Below, piece after piece: positions 10,239-21,361 of a stretch of DNA of 64,000 nucleotides. Within the stretch, counting starts at the first letter, position 1. Each line of letters starts with the position of its first letter. The stretch comes from Akebia trifoliata (taxonomy: Eukaryota; Streptophyta; Magnoliopsida; Ranunculales; Lardizabalaceae): positions 6,517,049 through 6,581,048 of the forward strand of contig CM030714.1 of assembly GCA_017979445.1 (NCBI GenBank), given 5' to 3'. Under the pieces are notes generated by a model, which saw only the letters and a program-made list of their open reading frames with translations, searched no databases and was not told where the DNA came from. Made by a program: the position numbers and the translations under genes.

Positions 10239-12306
10239 GGGTGGTGTTTGTTACTGCTTCAAAACGCGGAGTTCACTGTGTCTGCGGTGAAAAACTGCGA
10301 TTTGCTGTCTAATTACCGTTTGATAAAAACAACGTTACGAAATTGCGTTTTAAAACACAAATTTGAGAAGCCCAATAGAGGCGCTTTTTTATTTGTGTTT
10401 GCGGGAGAATTCATCACCAAATAAACGGTTCATGTGCAAATATTATTTTACCCCTACCCCTTCTCTCTATTCTCTTTGACATAACCTTTCATTGACAGAA
10501 GCTGTCGATCTCACCTCTGTCTCTCGCACACCTCTCAATCTCACCTCTCAGTCTCTCTCTCTCTCTCTCTGTCTCTCTCTGCTTATTTTATTCTCTTTTC
10601 TGTCGAGGAGCATCTCACACAGCTCGTATAGATCTGCATGAACCATATATCTCTCTATCGCAAAGCTCTCTCTGTCGAGCCTCGCACAGATCTGCATGAT
10701 CGAAGGAGTTTGACTTCGTCTCTTTTTTCTCGACAAACATTTGAATCAAACGAGATTTTTAGTTCAATTTTTCTAACCCTCTATAAACATGAAAATTTCT
10801 GAGTTTTTTTAAAATAAATTTTAGGGTCTACTTGATTATAGTTTTGTTGATTGTAGTTTTGTTATTTAATCTCTTCTCTCTCGACAAACAAGTGAATCAA
10901 ATGGGATTTTTTGTTCAATTTTTCTAACCCTCAGATTTTTTATTTATTTATTTTTATTTTTATTTTTAATTTTTTATTATCAATTTTAGGGTCTACTTGA
11001 TTATAGTTTTGTTAGTTAAGCAAATTTAAGAATTTTTTTTTATCAATTTTATTTAATTTGGTTCGTTTTTTCTAATTCTATAAACATGAAAATTTTAGAA
11101 TTTTTTTTTTAATCAATTTTAGGGTCTACTAGATTATAGTTTTGTTAGTTAAGCAAATTTAAGAATTTTTTTTTTAATTAATTTTATTTAATTTGGTTCG
11201 TTTTTTCTAATTCTATAAGCATGAAATTTCAGAATTTTTTTTTTATTTTTTTTATTTTTTATTTTATCAATTTGAGGGTCTACTTGATTATAGTTTTGTT
11301 ATTTAAGCAAATTTCAAAATTATTTTTATCAATTTTATTTAATTTGGTTCGATTTTTATAACCCTATAAACATGAAAATTTCATAATATTTTTTTATCAA
11401 TTTTAGGGTCTACTTGATTATAGTTTTGTTATTTAAGCAAATTTTAGAAATTTTTTTTTTTATCAATTTTATTTAATTTAGTTTGATTTTTCTAACCCTA
11501 TAAACATGGGAATTTCAAAAAAAAAAAAATTTATTATCAATTTTAAGGTCTACTTGATTATATTTTTGTTATTTAAGAAAATTTAAGAATTTTTTTCATG
11601 ATTTTTCTAACCCTATAAATATGAAAATTTTAGAATTTGTTTTTATCAATTTTAGGGTCTACGTGATTATAGTTTTGTTATTTAAGAAATTTTCAGAATT
11701 TTTTTTCTCAATTTTTTTTAAATTTTTGTATGCATTTGTTGGATGTATATTTTTCATGTTTTTATTTATTTCAGTTTTACTTATTATATTAACTATGATT
11801 ATTATATTTAAATGATGTCAGAATGTAAATTAGATGTTATGTGGATGTGTTATATATATACGATATAATGTGAATATTGGATTGCATACTATACAAGTAT
11901 TTTATTTATCAGAAAAATTTTATATGTCCATTTTTAAGAGGAGATACTGCCGAAATTTCTATAGAATTATAAATTTTTCTACAATTTTTTTAGAATTATA
12001 AATATTTTAAAATTAATAAAATTAATTTTTTAATTTTTTTATATAATTTTATTATATTCATATATATTTAGTGTAATTATATATTTATAAGAGTATTTTG
12101 GTAATTTTTTATGCATTTTGGGTGTTCTTTCAACTTTAAAGGTATTCTGGTCATTTTACCTTAATACAGTAGATTCTAGAAGCTATATCAAACAATAATT
12201 ATCATATTCTGGTCAACAACACAACACTTTTACAAGGCTCTATCAAACAAACTTTTCAGTGTTTCAATTTTTGACAACAGATTCAGGCAGCTTAATCAAA
12301 CGGGAC
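10239..12306. mobile_element. 2.07-kb TIR element carrying a tandem array
   Basis: Paralogous sites at about 28811-28825 and 58070-58080 read TTAAATCTTAATTACTCATT. Here the same sequence is split after CTT, and CTT is repeated on the far side (10236-10238 and 12307-12309). The ends GGGTGGTGTTTGTTACTGCT and the complement of GTCCCGTTTGATTAAGCTGC are imperfect inverted repeats with a GTTTG core. The interior holds a GC-richer, CT-rich part (10450-10740) that looks like a plant leader, then a tandem array, then AT-rich DNA. There is no transposase. TIR style suggests PIF/Harbinger or hAT, but a CTT duplication is typical of neither, so the superfamily is open. Confidence 0.75.
10780..11720. repeat. 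Minisatellite array, units about 110-165 bp
   Basis: The sequence around GGGTCTACTTGATTATAGTT returns at about 10824, 10989, 11122, 11276, 11406, 11546 (AAGGTC variant) and 11654. Between repeats lie TTAAGCAAATTT, a T-run, ATCAATTTTATTTAATTTGG and CTATAAACATGAAAATTT. Seven units are recognisable. Length varies mainly through the T-runs. The array is wholly inside the TIR element and has no coding frame. Confidence 0.85.
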
Positions 12307-12472
12307 CTTAATTGCTCATTTCATATAAAATTGTTCAAAATGAAAATTTGGTTATGCAATTTGCATGCATGGCTACCATATTGTTCGATGAATCTTGACA
12401 TTTTGGTCACAAACGAAATCAGAATTTGGTACGGCTTGAACTGAAAATAGAAACATAACCCTTATAAATATA

Positions 12473-12828
12473 GGTGGTATTCAGCAACTATAGTTGGGGA
12501 GTCAATTTTGTTTTATATGACTTAAAAGTTTTGGATTGAACTGATTTTTTGTGAGGATGATCTCTAGGGTGAGGAGATTATCCTCACAAAAATCAGCCAA
12601 ATCTTAAACTTTTAAATCCATCAAAAGTGATTTACAAATTATCGATAAAAAAAAAAGAGGGTCCACAATTCTAATCACTCTTGATAAGGTTAGAAGGTTC
12701 AGATTTGGCAGATTTTTTGTGAGGATGATCTCCTCATCATAGAGACCATCCTTACAACAAATCAGCTCAATTTGAAACTTTTAAGCTGCCAAATCGTTGG
12801 CTTGTTAACGTTGCCAGCTGAACCTGCC
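12473..12828. mobile_element. Double-hairpin MITE, copy A9
   Basis: Two palindromes with GATTTTTTGTGAGGATGATC are separated by a spacer containing GGGTCCACAATTCTAATCAC. Outer ends are GGTGGTATTCAGCAAC and the complement of GGCAGGTTCAGCTGGCAAC. A diverged copy is at 59543-59914 in the same position of block Y, so this insertion is older than the X/Y duplication. Confidence 0.75.
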
Positions 12829-13031
12829 TATAATGAATATATATAAAACAAAGTCACTTCATTTTTTTTAAGTATTGATGTATATAACCAAATCCAACAA
12901 TCCGTGACGATGAGAATCGCAGCGGAGAGGAATACACAATAAAACATACTTACAAAACACAACCACCAAACATTAATTTGAGCATTTTGAGGAGATCGAA
13001 ATAAGTCAATATAGCAGACACAATATTAATA

Positions 13032-13457
13032 CTATGATATTCCTAGTAGCAGCAACAGTGGAAATGTTGATGAAGGAAACATAAGATCGATATAGGTGCC
13101 AAGTGCATAAGCACACATCACCAAAAATACTGGAAACCACATCATCAACTTCTTCCCCATTATAAAAGTGCAATTCTTCTTCATCATTTGAGGGAGTAGT
13201 AGAAGCAGCATCAGACCCAATACCAAGCTTATGAACATAGCAAAGGTGTAGACCTTGCAGAGAATCACATACGTCTGATTATCCATATTTTCAAGCATTT
13301 TTGGACCATCACCTGGATGTTTGAAGATCCCACGACTGGCGACGTTAGATGTTGAAAACCCTATCACAAATGCTGTCTTTTGGATTAACGTCAGATCATC
13401 ATCGTCGTTTGCTGTAGAAGTAGCAGAGATTGAGATTGATGATGATAGTTGCATCAT
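13032..13457 (-). CDS. Small PGG-like membrane protein, copy 3 (start region disrupted)
   Basis: The 141-codon frame from the ATG at 13455-13457 carries the full family body: QKTAFVIGFSTSN, SRGIFKHPGDGPK, a helix around MFISLVLGLMLLLLL, KKLMMWFPVF and a last helix. The C-terminus runs 15 residues past the usual end (SSTFPLLLLLGIS), a small read-through extension. The ancestral start is probably at 13515 (MDDIAVDDMMQL), but 34 bp has been added between it and the body: 19 bp ending in A12 plus a 15-bp target duplication. This shifts the frame. The duplicated stretch contains ATGATG, so translation may restart at 13457 in the right frame. Closest relative is copy 7 (60141). Expression is unknown. 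Confidence 0.6.
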   Translation of the reverse strand: MMQLSSSISISATSTANDDDDLTLIQKTAFVIGFSTSNVASRGIFKHPGDGPKMLENMDNQTYVILCKVYTFAMFISLVLGLMLLLLLPQMMKKNCTFIMGKKLMMWFPVFLVMCAYALGTYIDLMFPSSTFPLLLLLGIS

Positions 13458-13494
13458 GTCTTTTTTTTTTTTGAAAGATTAGTTGCATCATGTC
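13446..13494 (-). mobile_element. Micro-insertion with poly(A) and 15-bp TSD
   Basis: The plus-strand repeat TAGTTGCATCATGTC is present at 13446-13460 and 13480-13494. Between them is T12 followed by GAAAGAT (13461-13479), which on the minus strand is a poly(A)-ended 19-bp insert. This is what an extremely 5'-truncated LINE-type insertion leaves. It sits in the coding start of copy 3. A similar small event is at 23357-23422. Confidence 0.65.
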
Positions 13495-13515
13495 ATCAAC
13501 TGCAATATCATCCAT

Positions 13516-13605
13516 TAATGTGGGAAATAGTGCTCAAGAAGGTTAAGTGTGGTAGAATGAGAGAAGGCTAAGTGGGCATGGAACCAACCTTATTTATTTG
13601 TAAAT
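13516..13605 (-). promoter_or_regulatory. Leader and TATA-like region of copy 3
   Basis: On the minus strand CAAATAAATAAGG (complement of about 13588-13600) lies about 75-85 nt before the ancestral ATG. The whole stretch, including AGAATGAGAGAAGGCTAAGT on the plus strand, is duplicated at 28861-28953 without a gene body. Confidence 0.5.
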
Positions 13606-13880
13606 ATGTATATGGATTTAGAAGAACATGCAAAGTCGATATATTTTAAATGGAGACAGGAAGAAGAAGGCGGTATCCTAACATAAAAGGCTTGATATCA
13701 TCTTCCTCTGTCCCGTTGATTAAAATATATTTTTCGGGATCACAAACTCGTAGTCCTTTCTTTAAAAGTGATGATAATATGCTCGCCCATGTGGCATACT
13801 CAATGGACTCTGCTTACATGGGGTGTGTCAGAACCATAGACTTTTATGGCTTGGGATATACAAAAGAGGAAAGAAATAAA
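13606..13880. repeat. Block X/Z flank with D-type repeat
   Basis: GGAGACAGGAAGAAGAA and GTGATGATAATATGCTC recur at 29139 and 29346. After about 13790 the sequence is D-type repeat with GTGGCATACTCAATGGACT. An ORF here (13650-13979) is not conserved in the duplicate and is not counted as a gene. Confidence 0.6.
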
Positions 13881-14712
13881 GAAGAAGAAAGATGGAAGAA
13901 ACTAAGCATATTTGTTGTTGCCTTTCTTCCACTTCTCACTTGTTGTTGTAACTGTCATTGTAAATCTTTTTCCTCATAACCTTTTGTATGCCAGATCCAA
14001 CATCATGCTAATCATTAACTCATTCCCTATCAAGGAGGTTCTTACATCCCAAGTCCCAAAGTCTTTAGTCATTTCGTTTGATATTGAGTTATCTTGTTAT
14101 TAAGCCAAAATCCAAGTGTCTCCAACAAAGCCCAATTGAACATGGTCAGCTCATTGGCTTATTCTCCCTAAGCCCGAGCCCGTCTCAAGTTCACATGTCC
14201 AAAATTAGTCCAACCAATGTTTAATTTGTCCCTATATTTATTCGTGTAAGAAAAAGAAAATAAAAAAAAAAGTCCAATGATTTTCCACTACTGTTGCTTA
14301 TGGGTACCATCAATAAGCCCAAAGCCCATCAGCTCAAGATGAGCCCACGAGGACCCACTTAAGGCAATTGCCAATGATTGATCCCACGGATTTTATTAGT
14401 CATGAATTAAAATCCGTCCGGTTTCATTCTAGCCTAAACTGACAATTTGCTCATTCGAGATGAGTGTATCGCTCCTCGTCTTCTACACAAGGGACATATT
14501 GTCAATTATCTCTCTCTAGCAACCATCAAGTTGAATTCTTCATCTCCATCAAGGACACGAAATTGGCAATCAGATTCAACAAATTTATGACATTATCAAA
14601 CGAGTACGATCGATGTTTTTGACTACCAATCCACAATCACATCATGACACAAGAACATTAATTTTATATAATCAATCACACATTTCTTAATCAAAGGAAC
14701 ATGCGATTGCGG

Positions 14713-15000
14713 AAGGATATTAGAGTAGTAGTTATGTAGTAACTTATTAAAGTGTGTCGATATTTACCAAATCATATTGGTGTTGTAGTTTCGGTAATTA
14801 TGCGGTTATGTTAACCGAATCTATGTAACCATTATGATAGTTATGCGGTTATGTTAACCGAATCTATATAATTATTATCTATTGAATAGAATTGTCACCA
14901 GAGGTCAATCTATCCAGGAATTTCAAATTATCTCAAACAAGTCTCTAATTTGTTCAGTTGTTTTGAGAGTTCTATCAAAGTGATCGATTTCAACAGTAGA
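14713..15000 (+). repeat. LTR-like remnant (copia type), copy 1
   Basis: Contains GAGTAGTAGTTATGTAGTAA, ATGCGGTTATGTTAACCGAA (present twice, a local 40-bp duplication) and GGAATTTCAAATTATCTCAA. The same sequence at 38238-38457 is followed by a copia-type primer-binding site, which identifies the segment as an LTR end. Here the primer site has been collapsed by a short deletion. Confidence 0.55.
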
Positions 15001-15177
15001 AGGGTCACACATCGTGTAAAGATGAGGATTCTGCCCAAATTTTGAAGCTGCTTGGCCGCTTCAAAGTCACATCCAAAAAAGTATTGAGAAAGATAAAAGT
15101 CTAAAAAAATTATTTTTAACCATTGAATTTTAATTTTAAATTTTAGAGTTTTTTGACCCTCAAATTTTCATAATCTT

Positions 15178-15698
15178 TTTTGTTTTTTGATTGATAAGTT
15201 GGGGTTAAAGGGACCCCACCTTGAAAACACTTCTAATGAGTGTACATACGCATTAAATCTTCCTCAATAATTTTCACTAGATCTTGAAGAACATTACTCA
15301 TCTCTTCTATAACAAAATAATTATTCGAATAGCATCCCAATTTTGCTAAATAATCCGACGTCTGATATGTTTCTCTCCAATAAAATTCAAAAGCACACTT
15401 CACAAAAAATTTGATTTGTTCTGAAATTTCCAGTAGAATTTCACTATACTTCCATGAATGCTTGATTTCATGCTTAATGCTTTTAATTGAGTATAAGGAA
15501 TTAGAGGAAATTATAATTCGTTGAATTCCCTTCATCCTTGCATATCTCATAGCTTCTAAAATAACTTGAAGCTCAATCTGAACTATATTTGCAAAATCCG
15601 TATTACTCCACCCTATAAAAAGAAATTCTCTCATGTTATTTCTGCCTATGAATCCAAATCCTGACCCATGCTGAGAACTCGCTTCATTTGTGTTTATC
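15178..15698 (-). mobile_element. 5'-truncated LINE insertion, RNase H-like end, with TSD
   Basis: Flanks TTCATAATCTT (15167-15177) and TTCATAACCTT (15699-15709) are an 11-bp target duplication with one mismatch. The related segment at 50572-50582 carries the site once, uninterrupted. The plus-strand T-rich start (CTTTTTTGTTTTTTGATTG) is the minus-strand A-rich tail. The minus-strand frame encodes an RNase H-like C-terminal domain: GSGFGFIGRNN, IQIELQVILEAM, IIISSNSLYSIK and YLAKLGC, as in the tail of plant L1-type ORF2. The open frame runs slightly into flanking DNA at its start, so that start is not biological. About 520 bp long. Confidence 0.85.
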
Positions 15699-16036
15699 TT
15701 CATAACCTTGATCAAACCTACATTTTTTTCCCATTTTTTTCTAATTTTGATCTACCCTCTTATAAATCAAGAGAGAAGCAATTTTTGCAATATTTTCTAG
15801 ATCATCAATTGCTTGATGAAGAAGGTGCATCCGTCTTAGAAGTACTTAGTGATGTTGAGATCTAATTCTTTTTCTGTTTTAGATATTCAAGACATTGTTC
15901 CTCCTGATTTATTGCTTATTACATTAGAGGACCTGACTTTATTTTTCCTCAGCTTTGCCTGTTTTTATTAATATATAAGGGTGGGGCGGTCTATGAACCT
16001 TGCTTACTGATGATGATAATAATAATAATAATAATA
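15699..16036 (+). mobile_element. LINE-like 3' end with (TAA)n tail, copy 1
   Basis: A stretch shared with 50572-50895 ends in TTACTGATGATGATAATAAT and further TAA units. It contains GATGTTGAGATCTAATTCTT, GAGGACCTGACTTTATTT and TATTAATATATAAGGGTGGG. A simple-repeat 3' tail after a conserved non-coding stretch is typical of LINE/RTE 3' ends. No ORF is conserved, so the family is not fixed. Confidence 0.45.
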
Positions 16037-16045
16037 AAAGAAGGG

Positions 16046-16214
16046 AAAACGCAGGAATGACACAAATGGAGACATAAAGGTGACAAAAATGATGTGTTGA
16101 CGTGCACGTTACTGTAGATACTTTTTACTCATATCTTACGGAAAAGCATCTACGGTAATGTGTGTGACACCCCATCATTTTGTCACCTTTATGTCTTTGT
16201 TCGTGTCAACCCCA
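16046..16214. mobile_element. C-type hairpin MITE
   Basis: Arms GGAGACATAAAGGTGACAAA and the complement of TTTTGTCACCTTTATGTCTT enclose a centre with CATCTACGGTAATGTGTGTG. A close copy is at 50897-51064. Related centres with CATCTACGGTTATGTG occur at about 19170 and 41282. Confidence 0.65.
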
Positions 16215-16997
16215 ACACGACTCAAAAAATAATAATAATAATAATAATAATATAATATGGACAAAGCTTCAAAGTAAGCATGTACACATAAACATATGGC
16301 CAATTAGGATGTAAGCAAAATGAGTGGAGGAAGTAAAGACACGCTAACAAATGTTGCATCTAAACAGGTAAATGTGTTTGTCCACAATTCCAATTGGGGG
16401 AAAAGTATGCTTGTCCTCTTTTATACTATGGCTGTAGTTGTTAATTTGAAGGAAGGGAGAGACCAACCCATGCAACCATGAATATTCTACGTTAAGAAGA
16501 GAAAAAAATTAGAAACATATTAACAAATGAAATGCTCTACTAACTAATTCAAAAGATCTTCTACTGCAGAGAAACCCAATTATCTCTCTCTTATCTCTAA
16601 ATTATTTAGCATTTTAAAGAGAAGACAGTCTATATAATTCTTAAATGGTTTCTAAAGTAACACAATATCAAAACATTACACATCATAAAAACGTAAACTT
16701 TCACACAGAAATCACAAAATTTGTAAGATTCGTAACCAAATTACCTTATGTAATGTAATATTCCCAAGCTGATCCAAAGAAGCAGTCTCGTACGTACAAT
16801 GCAACACAATCTCCAACCCAACGAAAGAAAACCCCATCACAAATTCTCAAAAACTGGCTCAAACACCAAAACTGTAAACCCCATTGCTGCAACATCTACA
16901 TTCACCATTCCTTACTTAAGAATTTGAACTCCCTGACCTCCCACAAAACACGGGGAGAAAGAAAAAAAAAAAAAAACACTCATATTAAGTTAAGAAT
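16215..16997. other. Spacer, nothing recognised
   Basis: Holds an (AAT)n tract at about 16227-16252 and otherwise unremarkable AT-rich sequence with no supported ORF. Confidence 0.5.
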
Positions 16998-17205
16998 TCA
17001 GATCGTGTGCACCCAGAGTGGAAGAATTGAACCCTCCTCTCACACCTCAATTCATGCAACCGTTATTCACATTTCAAGGAATTAAAGCCTAAAATATCAG
17101 CTTTGCAAAATTTCCTTTAAATGTGGCTAACGTGGCATGTATTGAAGTGTGGGAGGAGGGTTTCATTCCTCCACCCTGGTTGCATAGGATCTGGATAGGT
17201 TAATG
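16998..17205. mobile_element. Hairpin MITE, E type
   Basis: AGATCGTGTGCACCCAGAGT and GAACCCTCCTCTCACACCTC on the left pair imperfectly with GTGGGAGGAGGGTTTCATTC and ACCCTGGTTGCATAGGATCT on the right. The central sequence is AAGGAATTAAAGCCTAAAAT. A second copy is at about 51205-51410, and half of one end recurs near 24108. Confidence 0.65.
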
Positions 17206-17211
17206 GTTGGG

Positions 17212-17490
17212 ATCAGTTCTCTTAAGAATGACTCATGGTAAAAGACACGTGACCCCAAGTTCCCAACCCTTCCAATACAAAATCCAAATGATTGAGATTT
17301 ATCCTCGGGATAAGTATCTTCAAAAAAACATATGATCCCAATCCATTAAACTCAAAATCCAATGGTTGAGATTTATAAGTATCTTGATAATACAAATCTT
17401 AGACATACTTATCCCGAGGATAAATCTCATCCATTGAATTTTGCATTTAAAGGATTGGGATCATGTGTTTTTTTTCATTAGTCATTCGTA
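17212..17490. mobile_element. Hairpin MITE, F type
   Basis: GATTTATCCTCGGGATAAGT and its near-complement TACTTATCCCGAGGATAAAT lie in inverted order about 90 bp apart, inside further inverted sequence (ATGATCCCAATCC with GGATTGGGATCATG). A partial, more decayed copy is at about 51430-51600. Confidence 0.6.
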
Positions 17491-18502
17491 GGATTCAACC
17501 ATTGGATTCCTCATCTTCACGTGAGGCTTCCTTTTACTTTTAAATTGATTGGTTGCCTTCTCAATATTTTTGTGAATATTTGGTATGTCTCCTTATATTA
17601 TCAAACCATCAACATGTCCTCCTTGACCTTGCTCTTTTTTGATCTACTAATGGAAAATAACCTAAATGCCCTCATCATCATTAGGATGTAGATGAAAACT
17701 TTTTGAGAAAAAGAGAGTTTTTAAGTCAATTTCTATAAATTTATAAGAGAAGACTGAGATCAATGGGTATGTCATCAAATTGATAACATAGGAGAGCTTC
17801 AAACATTTACGCAAGGTGGAGATGCCACTGAAAAGAGTGGGGTTTCTAAAAAACTTTGAAATGGCCTTTTCCTAGCTTTTTATTCCAAATACTCCAACTA
17901 GTTTCAATGTGTTTCGGTTCAAATCCTAAGGTACGTACCTAGAACTAGACTCATATTTTATTTTTCAGTTCTAGTTCTTGTCAGTTCAGATTTCGATTAT
18001 AAAATAAGTGGAATCGAAACACTCAAGAACCATGGTAACCCTTTTCGATTTTCAAGAATCGAACGAAACATAAAACATTTTGAATCATTGTAAAACATGT
18101 CCTCTAAAACAAACGGGGGGAGGGGTGATTATAAAAAAAAATTAATTAAATTAACATTTATCAAAAATATAATAATTATTTCAAAATTATCAAGAGAACC
18201 TAAAACGGCACTTCAAGTGGCATTTTTCCCATTTACTAAATTACCCCCCAAAAGTGTCTTTTTTTTTCAATTTCTTTTGCTCTGAAGGGAAAATATTTTT
18301 TTTCTAAAACTATTTTTTGAAAAAAATATTAATTCAAAAAATAATTTTAGAAAAAATAGATATTTTTTTGTTAATTTTTTTAATATTAAATATGGATAAA
18401 AAAGACCTTTTTTTATATATAAAAAATTAAATAGAAAAAGCCAACTCCCATAGCTTCACATCACTACCAATATTTAACATTTTTTAAATAAAAAAAATAG
18501 TA
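17491..18502. other. Spacer, nothing recognised
   Basis: AT-rich; no terminal repeats, no conserved frame. The open stretch at 18097-18285 is low complexity and not counted. Confidence 0.5.
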
Positions 18503-18538
18503 ATAATTATTTTCTTTTATCCTCTATCCTCTACATCC

Positions 18539-18580
<42 letters not shown>

Positions 18581-19530
18581 CAAGAAAATTGTAATCTCAC
18601 AGCCTATGATTAGGTCGTTGGTTTTTACAAATAATAATGATTATTTTCTTTTATCCTCTATCTTTTAGTTCCTTAAAACAAAAACACTTTTTTTTTATAT
18701 ATACATTTTTGTATGTATTGGTCAAAAACAAGAAAATTGTAATCTCACGGCCTATAATCAAGTTCTTTATCTTTGAAAACTATAAAATATCTCACCATCC
18801 TTATATTCACATTAGTTAGTTTTATAAAGTTTTAAAATAATTCAAAAATACCTTCATTAATATTTAAATTACAAAAATTAAATAAATCCTCGGTGAAAAA
18901 TAATAATTTAAAGTTTTTGTCTTACAATTCATAGAATTTTATCCTCTACAACCTTGTAGGATCAAATCATGTTTTTGGAGGTCACAAGGTGAGGCAAACG
19001 ACCCTAGTAAAAGTTGAAATCTTAATAAGTTTGTAAGGCTAGGGGATTCCACAAAATATCCCACCATCCCTAGATGACTAATTTTGGAGTGACATAGGGG
19101 GATACACGAGGGACACATCCGACGTGGTGGCAAGCACATAATCGTAGATGCTTTTATTTGTTTCTCATGGAAAAGCATCTACGGTTATGTGCACACCACC
19201 ATGTTAGATGTACCCCCCCCCCCCCCCGGTCCCTGTGTGTCCTCTAGGTAGAGTTATGTTGGGATGACATAGAAGACACACAGGGGGGGGGGGGGGGGGC
19301 GGGGGCACATCTGACATGGTGGTGCGTACATAACCGTAGATGCTTTTCCACGAGAAGACTCTCCCTAGATTTACGTTCGGTAGTTTTAAAAGATTCTAAT
19401 GCAAAAAAAAAAAATTACTCTAAAATTTTCCCAAATTAAAAAATTCTAATTCTTTTTTAAATTATTTTATTTTGAAAAAAATCATGTTAGTTATTATGAT
19501 ATGTATATATATAATTAACTATCACATAAG
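18503..19530. repeat. Family B repeat, copy 2, with embedded C hairpin
   Basis: Collinear with 40499-41556. It contains a (CA)n tract at 18541-18576 and the landmarks AAGAAAATTGTAATCTCAC and GGTGAGGCAAACGACCCTAG. A C-type hairpin lies at 19085-19345, with ACATAATCGTAGATGC facing GCATCTACGGTTATGTG. Inside it, a C15 run (about 19213-19227) and a G17 run (about 19284-19300) stand in inverted order. Confidence 0.75.
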
Positions 19531-19534
19531 GGGA

Positions 19535-19862
19535 ATGCTTACATCGAAGACCTTATGGAGATGTTAATATTCTCCAACACTTTATTATTTCAATAATATC
19601 TCTATTCATTTGTCTTTTATTGTTGGTATTTTACACAATAAATGCTTGTTTGCATTGATGGTGTTGGAGTATGCTAAAGATTAAATACCTTTAGTATTTA
19701 TTATAAAATAGACAAGTATTAATTACATTAATAAATATTTATTATGTAAAAAGATTAATATAATATTTTCTTTTTCACTAAATGACAAAATGAGTAAGAG
19801 CATTTTTGAAAAAAAAAAAGTATTGGAGAATGCTAACGTCCTCATGAAATCTTAAATATATA
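19535..19862. mobile_element. MITE with 50-bp imperfect TIRs
   Basis: ATGGAGATGTTAATATTCTC at the left and the complement of ATGAGGACGTTAGCATTCTC at the right are inverted. The body is AT-rich. The collinear position in the 40.5-kb copy (about 41550) has GGGAATGCTAACGTCC and then diverges, so the element is present there only as a stub. Confidence 0.5.
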
Positions 19863-21360
19863 TTATATACATATCATAACTTTCAATAATAATAATAATA
19901 AATATTTGTTTTAAGGATGTAGAGGAGAGAGGATAAAGGAAAATAATAATTATTATTATTTTGATTTTAAAAATGCTAATATTTTTATTTTGACCATAGT
20001 AAAAATATAATATCTCTAAACTCTAGTCAAAACGTAACAGGTAAACACCTTAACTGTTAATGTGTAATCCCAATTATTATTTTTAGGAAAACACTTTTCA
20101 TACTAACTTAGTAAGATTTCAAAACTTACTAAGGCAGTTGTGCACAAATTAATCAGCAAATCCAACACCACAGCCCTATATTTCATGATACTAGTTTGTT
20201 ATATCAACTCTCATTATGACCTCAGCCAGCCATGAGCTTTCCTTTGAGAGGAGCTTCACATTTCCGAATCCATTTTTTCCCTATTCAGTAATACAAAAAT
20301 CCTTTTGATTCTTATGCAACATCAACCAACTCAAAACATTTATATGAATTTGATCAAATCCATCCCTTGATGGAGCATGACAAAGACTTGAGAAGCAGCA
20401 ACACAGTTGAATCTCTTTGCAGTCCCCTTAACCAGATCCCAATCTCTAATATTGTGTTTCTCAACTTTGTTTGACCAAAGAAACCAGAATACTTGAGAAA
20501 ACCACTTGATGAAAGACTCTAAGAAGCGAGGTTTCTTTATCCATCAAGATTCTCTTCTTCATTTTTATATTCCCTCTTTTTTTGAAAAATTGAACAAAAT
20601 TTTGAAAATCTCGGATGAGATGACTCGAGTCTTGGACAAGTCTTTGCAATGGTCGAGTCTAATTGGAAATCTTGATCGAATCCCTCCAAGACAGAACCTT
20701 GTTACAAGTGTTGTGGGTTACCATTTGACCTATCTAGTTGCTAGATTGATCTGGCCCTTTCACTTTTCAGGTTCAGTGACCAATCTAGTTAAAGCATATG
20801 CTAATTAGGTAGACAAAGGGATGGTCCATCCTTGTCAAAAATATAAATCCATTTGGCTAGTGATGGTCTCGTTAAAAAAAACCTAAGGTCCAAATTATGA
20901 AGCAAATAGCCTTTTCTTGTTTTTTTATGTGTTGCCACAAATGATCTTCTAAAAGGTCTATTTAAGAATTATGGATTTTTACATGCAGTTGAAGGTAGAG
21001 ATCATGAGATTACTCTATCATTCAAAGAGCTTATGCGTCAACGGTTGTTGATTTTCATTGATTTTAAAGGGATTATTTTCATAGATTTTGTATTTGGATG
21101 GGAGATTATTGAATGAAATAGACTTTTATGTTTTTTTTTGTTTTTTTTATTTTTATTTTGGAGGGGGTGCTTTTTAATATCTATCATAAAAACTATATAT
21201 ATATATATCTCCATAGACCTTGTGTCAACGTGACACCCAAATACATCATCGGTTTGTATGTAGAGTATGAAATTCTATGAACACCCAAAAAAATAGAATT
21301 GAAAAAAAATACTTTTTTCAACATTGGATTTAAATTTCAATGGACATTTAAATTTTAATT
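19863..21360. other. Duplicated flank and spacer
   Basis: 20018-20195 matches 42597-42812 (ACTTAGTAAGATTTC, CAGCAAATCC), extending the 18.5/40.5 kb duplication. The open frame 20506-20808 (100 codons) has no recognisable motif and no second copy; I do not call it a gene. 21210-21350 shares CTGAATTGAAAAAA-type and TTGGATTTAAATTTC wording with 35950-36060. Confidence 0.5.
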
Positions 21361-21361
21361 A

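Noticed and set aside
10780..11720. CRISPR-like array
   Set aside because: Repeat and spacer are both conserved, units vary in length through T-runs, and the context is a plant transposon.
20506..20808. 100-codon plus-strand frame
   Set aside because: No recognisable domain, no duplicate to test conservation and low-complexity flanks; not enough to call a gene.
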